Shown in pieces: positions 10,392 to 17,088 of a DNA stretch of 64,000 bases (the first letter of the stretch is position 1; each line of letters opens with the position of its first letter). Under the pieces are notes generated by a model that saw only the letters and a list, made by a program, of their open reading frames with translations, did no database searches and was not told the DNA's origin. The position numbers and the translations under genes were made by a program. Source of the DNA: Microbacterium phyllosphaerae (GTDB lineage Bacteria > Actinomycetota > Actinomycetes > Actinomycetales > Microbacteriaceae); assembly GCF_017876435.1 (NCBI RefSeq), contig NZ_JAGIOA010000001.1, positions 3,224,001 to 3,288,000 of the forward strand. The letters are read 5' to 3'.

Positions 10392-11183
10392 TCAGGCGGT
10401 CGGGATCACGACGACGGGGTCGGTGGTCGGAGATCCCGAGGGTGATCCTCCGGCCTGCTCCACCGTCACGGCGATCACATCGCCCGCGTGCATGTCGCCG
10501 GCGAGCGCGGCTGTTGCTTCTCCGCCATCGGCGGCGAACACGCCGGCTGACACCGGAGTGTCTCCGCGGACGTACCAGAGCTCGTATGTCTCACCCTCGG
10601 GCAACGCAGGGATGCCGTCCGTCACCAGGACGGACTTGCCCAGCGACGCCGACCAGTGCGCGGTCGCCGTACCACCGCTCTCGAGCGTGACGGAGGCCTG
10701 CTGAGCGTCATCGGCCGACTGGATGTCCTGCAGGGCGATCACGCTCGCCGGACGATTCAGGTAGGTGTTGATCGCGACCGTTCCGGCCCCCACTCCGACG
10801 AGCAGAGCGAGGCACGCGGCGAGCGCGAAGAGGATGCGAAGACGACGGACCGGAGCCTTGGGAGTCGATTCCGCACCGAGCGGCTTCTGGTCGGCATCCG
10901 GGAGTCCTTCGGGGACGGTGTCCGGTGCGGAGACCGTCTGGATCACATCGCCGTTCTGTGGAGTGATCGCGATGCGGGCGAGGAGCGCCGCACGGATGTC
11001 GGGCGACGGTACGACCGGGGCCGCCCCACCCGAGAGGAGTCCCGCAGTGTCGGCATCCTCATCGGCGATCCGCTGCCACTCAGGGTGCGCGGCGAGTGCG
11101 GAGTGATACCGCTGCTGGTCGTCGGGCGACAACGCGTCGAGCGCTGCTCCTGCCGCGAGTTCCGCGAATTCCTGCTCGTTCAT
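10392..11183 (-). CDS. rskA: anti-sigma-K factor RskA
   Basis: 263 residues. The cytoplasmic N-terminus (about 1-112), starting NEQEFAELAAGAALDALSPDD, is the sigma-binding domain of RskA. One membrane helix lies at about 115-137 (ILFALAACLALLVGVGAGT). The extracellular C-terminal domain contains IALQDIQSADDAQQ, a GKSVLVTDGIPALPEGETYELWYVRGD motif and GDVIAVTVEQAGGSPSG, all typical of the RskA C-domain. In mycobacteria the domain is cleaved by regulated proteolysis to release SigK. Its ATG at 11183 overlaps the sigK stop, so sigma and anti-sigma are made together. Confidence 0.92.
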   Translation of the reverse strand: MNEQEFAELAAGAALDALSPDDQQRYHSALAAHPEWQRIADEDADTAGLLSGGAAPVVPSPDIRAALLARIAITPQNGDVIQTVSAPDTVPEGLPDADQKPLGAESTPKAPVRRLRILFALAACLALLVGVGAGTVAINTYLNRPASVIALQDIQSADDAQQASVTLESGGTATAHWSASLGKSVLVTDGIPALPEGETYELWYVRGDTPVSAGVFAADGGEATAALAGDMHAGDVIAVTVEQAGGSPSGSPTTDPVVVIPTA

Positions 11184-11767
11184 GCCGTCACCCCCATAGC
11201 TGTCCTCAGGCGCGAGAGCCCATCTCGCATCCGTGTCTTGATCGTCCCCAGCGGTGCTCCCACGAGCGCCGCGACTTCATTTTGACTGTATCCGCCGTAG
11301 TAGGCCAGTACGAGGGCTTCGCGCTGTGCCTCGGGAAGACCTGAGAGCGCGTGAACCACCTTCTCGCTCTCGATGCCCAGTTCCACCGTTTCCGCGACAC
11401 TGTCGTGCGCGACCCCGATATCCCTGAACCCGGCCCGTACGTCTCTGTCCGCGCTGGACTGGGACGCCCGTACCCGGTCGACCGCACGACGGTGCGCGAT
11501 CGTCATCACCCAGGTTCTTCCCTGCCCCTTGTTCGGAGCGAACTTCGTAGCGGATTGCCAGATCTCCAGAAAAACTTCCTGAAGCACCTCTTCGCTCTGC
11601 GAGCGGTTGACGAGGACACGGAGAATGAGCCCGAACACTCTCGACGAGAGCGAGTCGTAGAGCTCGGCGAACGCGCGCTGATCTCCGTCGCCGATGCGGA
11701 AGAGCAGGTCAGCGACAGCATCCCTCGGCGTACCGTCTTCGGGTACGTCCATCCCATCGATGACCAT
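11180..11767 (-). CDS. sigK: ECF sigma factor SigK
   Basis: About 195 residues from ATG 11767. Other in-frame starts are TTG 11806, ATG 11779 and ATG 11752, and none has a good Shine-Dalgarno, so the exact start is uncertain. Region 2 reads RIGDGDQRAFAELYDSLSSRVFGLILRVL and EVLQEVFLEIWQSATKF, with the region 2.4 segment WVMTIAHRRAVDRVR. Region 4 reads LPEAQREALVLAYYGGYSQNEVAALVGAPLGTIKTRMRDGLSRLR. It is the cognate sigma of the RskA encoded downstream with a 4-base overlap. A mycobacterial-like SigK promoter lies before the divergent fasciclin gene, and a weaker copy faces sigK itself. Confidence 0.9.
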   Translation of the reverse strand: MVIDGMDVPEDGTPRDAVADLLFRIGDGDQRAFAELYDSLSSRVFGLILRVLVNRSQSEEVLQEVFLEIWQSATKFAPNKGQGRTWVMTIAHRRAVDRVRASQSSADRDVRAGFRDIGVAHDSVAETVELGIESEKVVHALSGLPEAQREALVLAYYGGYSQNEVAALVGAPLGTIKTRMRDGLSRLRTAMGVTA

Positions 11768-11906
11768 CTCAACCAGCATGCCGCATACCCGCGCTTTCCC
11801 CTGCAACCGCCACCTGAAAGTGACGGAAAAGTTGTGGAGGAGAAGGCCGGCGCCGACATCGTCCGCGTCGCCCTCGTGTCCTCTTAAGTGCTTCTCGTTG
11901 AAAGCT

Positions 11907-11934
11907 GTTCGCGACAGACCCCCGAAACGGATTG
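11907..11934 (-). promoter_or_regulatory. possible SigK autoregulatory promoter
   Basis: On the minus strand CAATCC (11934-11929) and GCGAAC (11912-11907) are 16 bases apart. Each matches the CCATCC and CCGAAC elements of the facing promoter at 5 of 6 positions. This would give autoregulation with a leader of over 100 nt. It is a weak call because each half carries one mismatch. Confidence 0.35.
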
Positions 11935-11969
11935 GATCGGGGCGGTCTGAGATTTCTTTCGAGAATTTC

Positions 11970-11996
11970 CCATCCGATCTCGGAGGGGCTCCGAAC
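11970..11996 (+). promoter_or_regulatory. candidate SigK promoter of the fasciclin lipoprotein gene
   Basis: CCATCC (11970-11975), 15 bases, then CCGAAC (11991-11996). As I recall, the mycobacterial SigK consensus is CCATCC-N15..17-CCGAAT, so this differs at one base. It ends 50 bases before the ATG at 12047, leaving a leader of about 40 nt with GAAGGAG before the start. Confidence 0.65.
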
Positions 11997-12046
11997 AGCT
12001 GTCAACGCCACGGAGAGGCCGTGGCAAAGTTCTGAAGGAGCTCGAG

Positions 12047-12703
12047 ATGTTCAGCACCAAGAAGAAGGTCACCGCAGCCATCACCCTCGGCCTTGCGAGC
12101 GCATTCCTGCTCTCCGCATGTTCCATGGGCGGAACCACCGACGAGCCGTCGGAGTCGACGGCACCGGAGTCGTCCGAGACGACTGCTCCCGAGACGATGG
12201 ACCCGGCCGCGGACCTCGTCGGCCCCGGCTGCGCCGCATACGCAGAGGCAGTGCCGGACGGCGCAGGATCGGTCGAGGGCATGGCTCTTGACCCGGTCGC
12301 CACCGCCGCGTCCAACAACCCGCTTCTCAAGACCCTGGTCGCCGCAGTCAGCGGTCAGCTCAACCCCGACGTCAACCTCGTCGACACGCTGAACGGTGAC
12401 GAGTTCACCGTCTTCGCCCCGGTCGACGACGCTTTCGCCAAGATCGACCCGGCCACCATCGAGGCTCTCAAGACCGACAGCGCCACGCTGAGCTCGATCC
12501 TGACGTACCACGTGGTCCCCGGCCAGATCGCCCCCTCGGACATCGACGGCACGCACGCCACCGTCCAGGGCGCTGACCTCGAGGTCACCGGCAGCGGCGA
12601 CGAGCTCATGGTCAACGACGCGAACGTCATCTGCGGTGGCGTCAAGACCGCCAACGCGACCGTGTACCTCATCGACTCGGTTCTGATGCCCCCGGCTGAG
12701 TAA
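12047..12703 (+). CDS. fasciclin (FAS1) domain lipoprotein, MPT83/MPT70-like
   Basis: 218 residues from ATG 12047 with GAAGGAG upstream. The signal peptide ends in a lipobox LLSAC (lipidated Cys25), followed by a Ser/Thr/Glu/Pro linker to about residue 65. A single FAS1 domain fills the rest: [40 protein letters not shown] and [30 protein letters not shown] motifs. FAS1 proteins on the surface mediate adhesion. In M. tuberculosis the FAS1 proteins MPT70/MPT83 belong to the SigK regulon, and here the gene lies divergent from sigK with a matching promoter. Confidence 0.93.
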   Translation: MFSTKKKVTAAITLGLASAFLLSACSMGGTTDEPSESTAPESSETTAPETMDPAADLVGPGCAAYAEAVPDGAGSVEGMALDPVATAASNNPLLKTLVAAVSGQLNPDVNLVDTLNGDEFTVFAPVDDAFAKIDPATIEALKTDSATLSSILTYHVVPGQIAPSDIDGTHATVQGADLEVTGSGDELMVNDANVICGGVKTANATVYLIDSVLMPPAE

Positions 12704-12736
12704 GCCATGGGACGCCGAGGCAGGACTCGGCACACA

Positions 12737-12813
12737 CCATCTCGCCACTCAGGGGGAGGACGGTGAGATGGAGAAGGAGCCGCTGGCGACACGTCGTCAG
12801 CGGCTCCTTCTTT
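12737..12813 (+). terminator. tandem hairpins after the fasciclin gene
   Basis: The first hairpin pairs 12737-12746 with 12762-12771 (one mismatch). The second pairs 12773-12785 with 12798-12810 (13 bp) and is followed by TTT. The second has the form of an intrinsic terminator and separates the gene from tRNA-Lys. Confidence 0.75.
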
Positions 12814-12833
12814 GCGCCCTAGACTGAAGGGGC

Positions 12834-12906
12834 GGGCCTCTAGCTCAGTTGGCAGAGCATCGGACTTTTAATCCGCGGGTCGTGGGTTCGAGCCCCACGG
12901 GGCCCA
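12834..12906 (+). tRNA. tRNA-Lys (anticodon TTT)
   Basis: A 73-nt cloverleaf. The acceptor GGGCCTC (12834-12840) pairs with GGGGCCC (12899-12905), the discriminator is A, the anticodon loop is CTTTTAA, and the T-loop is GGGTTCGAGCCC. CCA is not encoded. Confidence 0.95.
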
Positions 12907-13014
12907 CCGTTATCACCGCCGGAGCAATCCGGCCACCCCCTTCACGGCATCCGGCGCGTGCGAGAGTGTCGAGTCATCCCCACCGGGACCTCCACCTCCA
13001 CGAAAGGACGCATC

Positions 13015-13563
13015 ATGGCGACTCTCACCGACAGCCGAGTGGCATTCCTGGCCACAGACGGATTCGAGGACAGCGAGCTGACCAGTCCGTGGGAAGCGGT
13101 GCAGGGCGAGGGCGCGAGCGCCACGCTGATCGCACCCGAAGGACTCCAGATCACCGGCAAGAACGGTCATGTGCAGCACGTCGACCTGACCTCCGACACG
13201 GCGAAGGCCGACGAATTCGATGCGCTCGTGCTTCCGGGCGGAGTGGTGAACGCCGATCACCTGCGCCTCGACAAGCCGTCGATCGACCTCGCCCGCTCAT
13301 TCTTCGAACAGCACAAGCCCGTCGCCGTCATCTGCCACGGCGCCTGGATCCTGATCGAGGCCGGCGTCGTCGACGGACGCACGCTCACGAGCTACCCGAG
13401 TCTGGCGACCGACCTCCGCAACGCCGGAGCGACCTGGGTCGATGAGGAGGTCGTGGTCGACGAGGGCCTCGTCTCGAGTCGCACCCCCGACGATCTGCCC
13501 GCTTTCAACGCCAAGCTCATCGAAGAGGTCGCCGAAGGGCGGCACGCCGAGCAGACCGCGTGA
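13015..13563 (+). CDS. DJ-1/PfpI family protein (type 1 glutamine amidotransferase-like)
   Basis: 182 residues from ATG 13015 with GAAAGGA upstream. The fold is recognised by FLATDGFEDSELTSPWEAVQ, the conserved acid DALVLPGGVVNADHLR, and the nucleophile elbow VICHGAWIL with Cys107 followed by His108. C-terminal WVDEEVVVDEGLVSSRTPDDLPAF is typical of PfpI/YhbO. Family members act as chaperone-like deglycases or glyoxalases in carbonyl stress; proteolysis is doubtful. It stands alone, 100 bases after tRNA-Lys, so its regulation is not visible. Confidence 0.92.
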   Translation: MATLTDSRVAFLATDGFEDSELTSPWEAVQGEGASATLIAPEGLQITGKNGHVQHVDLTSDTAKADEFDALVLPGGVVNADHLRLDKPSIDLARSFFEQHKPVAVICHGAWILIEAGVVDGRTLTSYPSLATDLRNAGATWVDEEVVVDEGLVSSRTPDDLPAFNAKLIEEVAEGRHAEQTA

Positions 13564-13591
13564 TCTGAACCGAGCATCCGGCGGTCCGGTG

Positions 13592-14113
13592 TCAGGCGCC
13601 CGCGCGCGCCCTGTGACGCCGGACCGCCGCTCTGTTCGCGCAGCGCACCGAGCAGAAGCGCTGCCGACCGTTGCGCGTCACATCCACGACGACGTTCGTG
13701 CACGGCGACGCCTCGCAGCGACCGAGGCGATCCATGCCGCGCGTGACGAGGTGCAGCGAGGTGCCGACCGCGAAGATCGCCCGGAGCACGTACGGCAGTG
13801 ACTGCACGTCGTCTCGGTAGTGCAGGTGCCATCCCTCGCCGTCATGATTCGTCAGGCGTGGATAGGCCGCGGCCTTCGCCATCTGGGCGTTGAGCACGTC
13901 GGCCCTCGCCGAGGGATCCCGCTCGTCGACGATCCGCAACCAGTCGTCGATGACCTCACGCACCCGCTCGTGATCATCAGGTGCGGGCGGGAATGTCATC
14001 GTCATGCCCATCTCGAGCGTTCTCGCCTCGATCCCGGCGCGATCGGCGGGAAAGTCGTCGGCGAGCGATGCGGCCAGCAGCACCGCATACTCGCCGTAAG
14101 GGTTGAGATGCAT
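13592..14113 (-). CDS. CGNR zinc-finger transcriptional regulator
   Basis: 173 residues. The N-terminal ABATE-like domain (about 1-120) is followed by a C-terminal CGNR zinc finger with Cys pairs in GRCEASPCTNVVVD and RFCSVRCANRAAVRRHR. The CGNR finger binds DNA; the N-terminal domain is thought to bind a small ligand. On the minus strand TGTAAT (14125-14120) lies exactly six bases before the ATG, which suggests a leaderless transcript. It is divergent from the small gene at 14139, with only 25 bases between starts. Targets are unknown. Confidence 0.88.
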   Translation of the reverse strand: MHLNPYGEYAVLLAASLADDFPADRAGIEARTLEMGMTMTFPPAPDDHERVREVIDDWLRIVDERDPSARADVLNAQMAKAAAYPRLTNHDGEGWHLHYRDDVQSLPYVLRAIFAVGTSLHLVTRGMDRLGRCEASPCTNVVVDVTRNGRQRFCSVRCANRAAVRRHRARAGA

Positions 14114-14138
14114 AAGGCCATTACATCACGCTGGATGC

Positions 14139-14357
14139 ATGACCTCGCTGAACACCCTGCCGATCCCCCGCCCGACCAGAACCGCGCACGAGCACGCCTG
14201 GCGCGTCGAGTCGAGGCATCCGACGAGCGAGGGCATCGTCCTTTACGTGCGGTGCGGCGAATGCGGAACGCGCCGCGTCGACCTGCAGTCGCACCCGCAG
14301 GTTCCCCCGACTGCGCTCAGCCGTGGCGCGCGGCACGTCGATCCGCTCATTCCGTGA
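14139..14357 (+). CDS. small hypothetical protein with one CxxC pair
   Basis: 72 residues from ATG 14139. The central segment AHEHAWRVESRHPTSEGIVLYVRCGECGTRRVDLQ resembles short actinobacterial zinc-ribbon-like proteins; only one CxxC (CGEC) and a HEH are present, so metal binding is uncertain. It is divergent from the CGNR regulator with a 25-base shared promoter region, and its 3-prime end overlaps that of the DUF1697 gene by 11 bases. It might be the local target of the CGNR protein; that is inference only. Confidence 0.6.
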   Translation: MTSLNTLPIPRPTRTAHEHAWRVESRHPTSEGIVLYVRCGECGTRRVDLQSHPQVPPTALSRGARHVDPLIP

Positions 14358-14874
14358 GCTCGGCGAGCTTCCGCACCGTGCGGAGGTTGCGAGCCGTGCC
14401 GGCGACCCCGAGCGCACGGTCGAGCACGGCCTTGGTGAGCTTCGTGCTGTGCACGCCGCCCTCGGCGTAGTCGATCCAGAGATCGTCGCCGACGAGCGCG
14501 ATCCGCTCCCCCGGCACGAGACGCTGCTGCAACTCTTCGATCGCCCCGACCGCGGGGCGCCCTTCGAGGAACATCGCGTGCAGCAACTTCTCGGATGCCC
14601 CGTCGAAGGGGTGCGAGTCGAGGGCACGCACGAGCGCCTCGTGGGTCCGCAGGATCACAGGAGTGTCGACGCCGAACTCGCGGGCGATGAGCGCGCGGAC
14701 CTCCGCGCACGCGGATGACGGATCGTCCGGATGCGCGCACACGATGTTCCCGCTCGCGATGTACGTCGACACCTCCCCCAGCACCGGGACGAGCGCCTCC
14801 CGCAGCTCCGCCATCGGCACACGGTTGCGCCCGGAGACGTTGACCGCGCGCAGCAGCAGGGCGCTGCGCGTCAC
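14347..14874 (-). CDS. DUF1697 family protein
   Basis: 175 residues from GTG 14874. DUF1697 motifs: ALLLRAVNVSGRNRVPMAELREAL, YIASGNIV and GDDLWIDYAEGGVHSTKLTKAVLDRALG, ending TARNLRTVRKLAEL. The family has no established biochemical function; the RN-x-RTV-x-KL ending is its hallmark. Its GTG overlaps the stop of the nicotinamidase gene (GTGA), so both are made from one transcript. It is convergent with the small gene that ends at 14357. Confidence 0.9.
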   Translation of the reverse strand: MTRSALLLRAVNVSGRNRVPMAELREALVPVLGEVSTYIASGNIVCAHPDDPSSACAEVRALIAREFGVDTPVILRTHEALVRALDSHPFDGASEKLLHAMFLEGRPAVGAIEELQQRLVPGERIALVGDDLWIDYAEGGVHSTKLTKAVLDRALGVAGTARNLRTVRKLAELTE

Positions 14875-15452
14875 GCAGCGCCGCTGTCGATCAGAGCGGC
14901 GCCCGCATGAGCGAGCTCTGCGAGCGCCGCCTCGCTCGACTCGGGAGCGACACCGGCGATGAGGTCGGTGAGGATCCGCACCTGCACACCGTGCGCGATC
15001 GCGTCGAGGGCGGATGCGCGGACGCAGTGGTCGGTGGCTATCCCGACCACATCCGCGCTGAGCACGCCCGCGCTCGTGAGGATCGCCGCGACGGTGTCGC
15101 CCGTCTCCGTCGCACCCTCGAACATCGAGTAGGCGGGTTTCCCCTGACCCTTCTGCACGTGGTGCGTGACCGCGTCGACCACCAGCAGCGGGTCGTACTC
15201 GGCACCGTACGTGCCCGCGACGCAGTGGACGGGCCACGTGTCGACGAAGTCGGGGGCTTCGGCGAAGTGACCGCCGTTGTCCCCGTCGGGGTCGTGCCAG
15301 TCCCGTGACGCGACGATCACGTCGTAGTCATCGGCGTGGGCCTCGAGGAAGACGGAGACGGCGGATGCGACCGCATCGCCGCCCTCGACGGCCACCGCAC
15401 CGCCCTCGGTGAAGTCGTTCTGCACATCGACGATCAGAAGCGCTCTGCTCAT
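14871..15452 (-). CDS. pncA: nicotinamidase (isochorismatase-like)
   Basis: 193 residues from ATG 15452 (MSRALLIVDVQNDF). The catalytic triad is visible: Asp9 in VDVQNDF, Lys101 in VQKGQGKPAYSMFEG and Cys143 in ATDHCVRAS. The metal site is in ASRDWHDPDGDNGGHF. The enzyme deamidates nicotinamide to nicotinate for NAD salvage (Preiss-Handler route) in the cytoplasm. It is translationally coupled to the DUF1697 gene. An upstream ATG ten codons earlier is in frame but gives an unconserved leader. Confidence 0.93.
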   Translation of the reverse strand: MSRALLIVDVQNDFTEGGAVAVEGGDAVASAVSVFLEAHADDYDVIVASRDWHDPDGDNGGHFAEAPDFVDTWPVHCVAGTYGAEYDPLLVVDAVTHHVQKGQGKPAYSMFEGATETGDTVAAILTSAGVLSADVVGIATDHCVRASALDAIAHGVQVRILTDLIAGVAPESSEAALAELAHAGAALIDSGAA

Positions 15453-15593
15453 GGTTCGAGGGTACGCCTGTGCGTTCCGCATCCGTCGTCGTGCGATCTG
15501 CGGAGAATGGCCACAGGTCCACGTGGACGCCGACGATCTTTGGCCAGGAGTCTTAGATCGGAAACCTCATACACGCTTAGAGTGACCCCGAAC

Positions 15594-15610
15594 GAAGACA
15601 CAATGTCTTC
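15594..15610. promoter_or_regulatory. inverted repeat before the secreted-protein gene
   Basis: GAAGACA (15594-15600) and TGTCTTC (15604-15610) form a perfect 7-bp inverted repeat with a 3-base centre. It lies 23 bases before the GTG at 15634, after a possible -10 TAGAGT at about 15579-15584. It could be an operator or a leader hairpin. Confidence 0.45.
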
Positions 15611-15633
15611 ATGTATAGAGAAAGGTGAGAACA

Positions 15634-16557
15634 GTGGCACGAAGAAAACTGGGGTTCGTGGCCTCGCTCCTGACCATGGTCGTACTTGCGACATCGATGG
15701 GCGCTCCCGCGCAGGCAGAGGATGACACCTCGCGCGCCGAGCAGGCCTCCGAGGCCATCGAGGCAGCCGCTCCCACAAACGACCTGGCGGAGCCGGGCAT
15801 CGTCGACGACGGGCAGGTGCTCACGCGCGCGAACGACACCAGCGCGGTGGTTCCGCTCTCGCCGGACGGCGACATCGTCGTCACGGTCGCGGGCGCTGAG
15901 GGGACGCAGACCGCGAGGATCGCCCTTCCCGACGAGATCGCCGTGGGCTCGGGGGTCGTGACGGACGACGGAACCGTGGTCTACCCCGCCGCCGACGGGT
16001 CGGCCGACGCCGTCGCGGTGCAGACGCTGGCAGACGGCTCGACCCGCGTGCAGACGGTGATCGCGGATCCATCGAGCGCGCATGAGTTCGGTTACCGGAT
16101 GCAGGGCTACCGCCCGTACGAGAGCGACACCGGAGAAGTCGTGTTCGTCAACGCCGCGGGCGACTTCGTCAATGTCGACGCGCCTTGGGCCGTGGATGCG
16201 AACGGTGCCCGCGTCGACACCCACTACGAGATCCACGGAAAGGAGCTGGTGCAGGTGGTCGAGGCCGACGAATCGACCGCATACCCCATCGTCGCCGATC
16301 CCAGCTGGATCTGGTACGCACCAGCCTGGGGCATGAAACTCTCTCGCACCGAGACCTCCCGGGTCCGGGACCTGGGTGCTGCCGGCTCGATGTGCGCGAT
16401 CTTCGCACGGGGTGCCCCCGGATTCACCGTCGCCTGCGGTGCATTCGCCGGATACATGAGCGTGCAGGCGAATCTCGCCCAGAGCGACAGCCCGAAGTCG
16501 TGCCTGTTCTTCACCGCGGCTCCCATTCCGGGAGTGATCTGGAGGATCAAGTGCTGA
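15634..16557 (+). CDS. secreted protein with a C-terminal four-cysteine domain, unknown function
   Basis: 307 residues from GTG 15634, placed by AAAGG eight bases upstream; a GTG at 15625 is also in frame. The signal peptide is cut after AQA (residue 28). Residues about 60-225 are beta-rich with repeated short motifs (VVPLSPDGDIVVTVAG, GVVTDDGTVVYPAADG, GEVVFVNAAGDFVNV), ending in YPIVADPSW. All four cysteines (254, 268, 290, 307) fall in the last 55 residues, and the last is the C-terminal residue. This looks like a carrier/pro-region plus a small disulfide-bonded C-terminal module, as in actinobacterial secreted peptides; that reading is inference. It is followed 28 bases later by a three-helix membrane protein. 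Confidence 0.75.
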   Translation: MARRKLGFVASLLTMVVLATSMGAPAQAEDDTSRAEQASEAIEAAAPTNDLAEPGIVDDGQVLTRANDTSAVVPLSPDGDIVVTVAGAEGTQTARIALPDEIAVGSGVVTDDGTVVYPAADGSADAVAVQTLADGSTRVQTVIADPSSAHEFGYRMQGYRPYESDTGEVVFVNAAGDFVNVDAPWAVDANGARVDTHYEIHGKELVQVVEADESTAYPIVADPSWIWYAPAWGMKLSRTETSRVRDLGAAGSMCAIFARGAPGFTVACGAFAGYMSVQANLAQSDSPKSCLFFTAAPIPGVIWRIKC

Positions 16558-16585
16558 GCCTCGCGCGTTCAGAGGAGCGTCGCTG

Positions 16586-16903
16586 ATGTCGGAGGCGCAG
16601 CTCGCCACCGTCGTCTACGTCGCGACAGCGGCTCTCGCCGTGAGCGCCGGCTTGTCCTTCGGCGCACCTCTCGCCGGCCCGGCACGGTGGATGGGAGTCG
16701 CAGCGGGCGCGCTCATCGTCGGAGCGGTCACCGCGGGTGGTCTCGCGTTGGCGTCTCAGACTCCCTGGGTCGGTCCGATGTTCGCGATCGTCACCGGTGC
16801 GACTGCCGTCCTGGTGTCTGCTCACGCTCGTCGAGACGAGCCCGGATTCCGTTCCGAGCCCTTCTGGCGGCGCGTGAGGATGGCGCTGAGCACCCGCCGC
16901 TGA
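16586..16903 (+). CDS. small three-helix membrane protein paired with the secreted protein
   Basis: 105 residues from ATG 16586 with GAGGAG eight bases upstream. Three hydrophobic helices lie at about 6-26, 35-56 and 61-79, and the basic tail FWRRVRMALSTRR is cytoplasmic by the positive-inside rule. It has no enzyme motif. It starts 28 bases after the secreted protein gene and the pair ends at a strong terminator, so they form a two-gene unit. An immunity or export-partner role is possible but unproven. Confidence 0.7.
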   Translation: MSEAQLATVVYVATAALAVSAGLSFGAPLAGPARWMGVAAGALIVGAVTAGGLALASQTPWVGPMFAIVTGATAVLVSAHARRDEPGFRSEPFWRRVRMALSTRR

Positions 16904-16927
16904 GAGCGCCTGTCGGAGGAAACCATA

Positions 16928-16959
16928 AGGCCCCGTGATCTTTTCAGATCACGGGGCCT
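16928..16959. terminator. strong hairpin terminator
   Basis: A 13-bp perfect stem pairs 16928-16940 with 16947-16959 around a TTTTCA loop. It closes the secreted/membrane protein unit on the plus strand and tRNA-Thr on the minus strand. Confidence 0.8.
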
Positions 16960-16964
16960 GCTGG

Positions 16965-17037
16965 AGCCGCTTGTCAGAATCGAACTGACGACCTTTTCAT
17001 TACGAGTGAAATGCTCTGCCGACTGAGCTAAAGCGGC
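16965..17037 (-). tRNA. tRNA-Thr (anticodon CGT)
   Basis: A 73-nt minus-strand cloverleaf. The acceptor GCCGCTT pairs with AAGCGGC, the anticodon stem TTTCA/TGAAA encloses loop CTCGTAA (anticodon CGT), and the T-arm is TCAGTTCGATTCTGA. CCA is not fully encoded (CC then A is absent). Confidence 0.94.
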
Positions 17038-17088
17038 GCGATCATCGATATTACCCGTTCCGGAGCCGCACCGCGAATCGAGCCCGAC

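Noticed and set aside
12849..13445. Open frame starting inside tRNA-Lys
   Set aside because: It begins within the tRNA and overlaps the DJ-1 gene in another frame; no coding signature.
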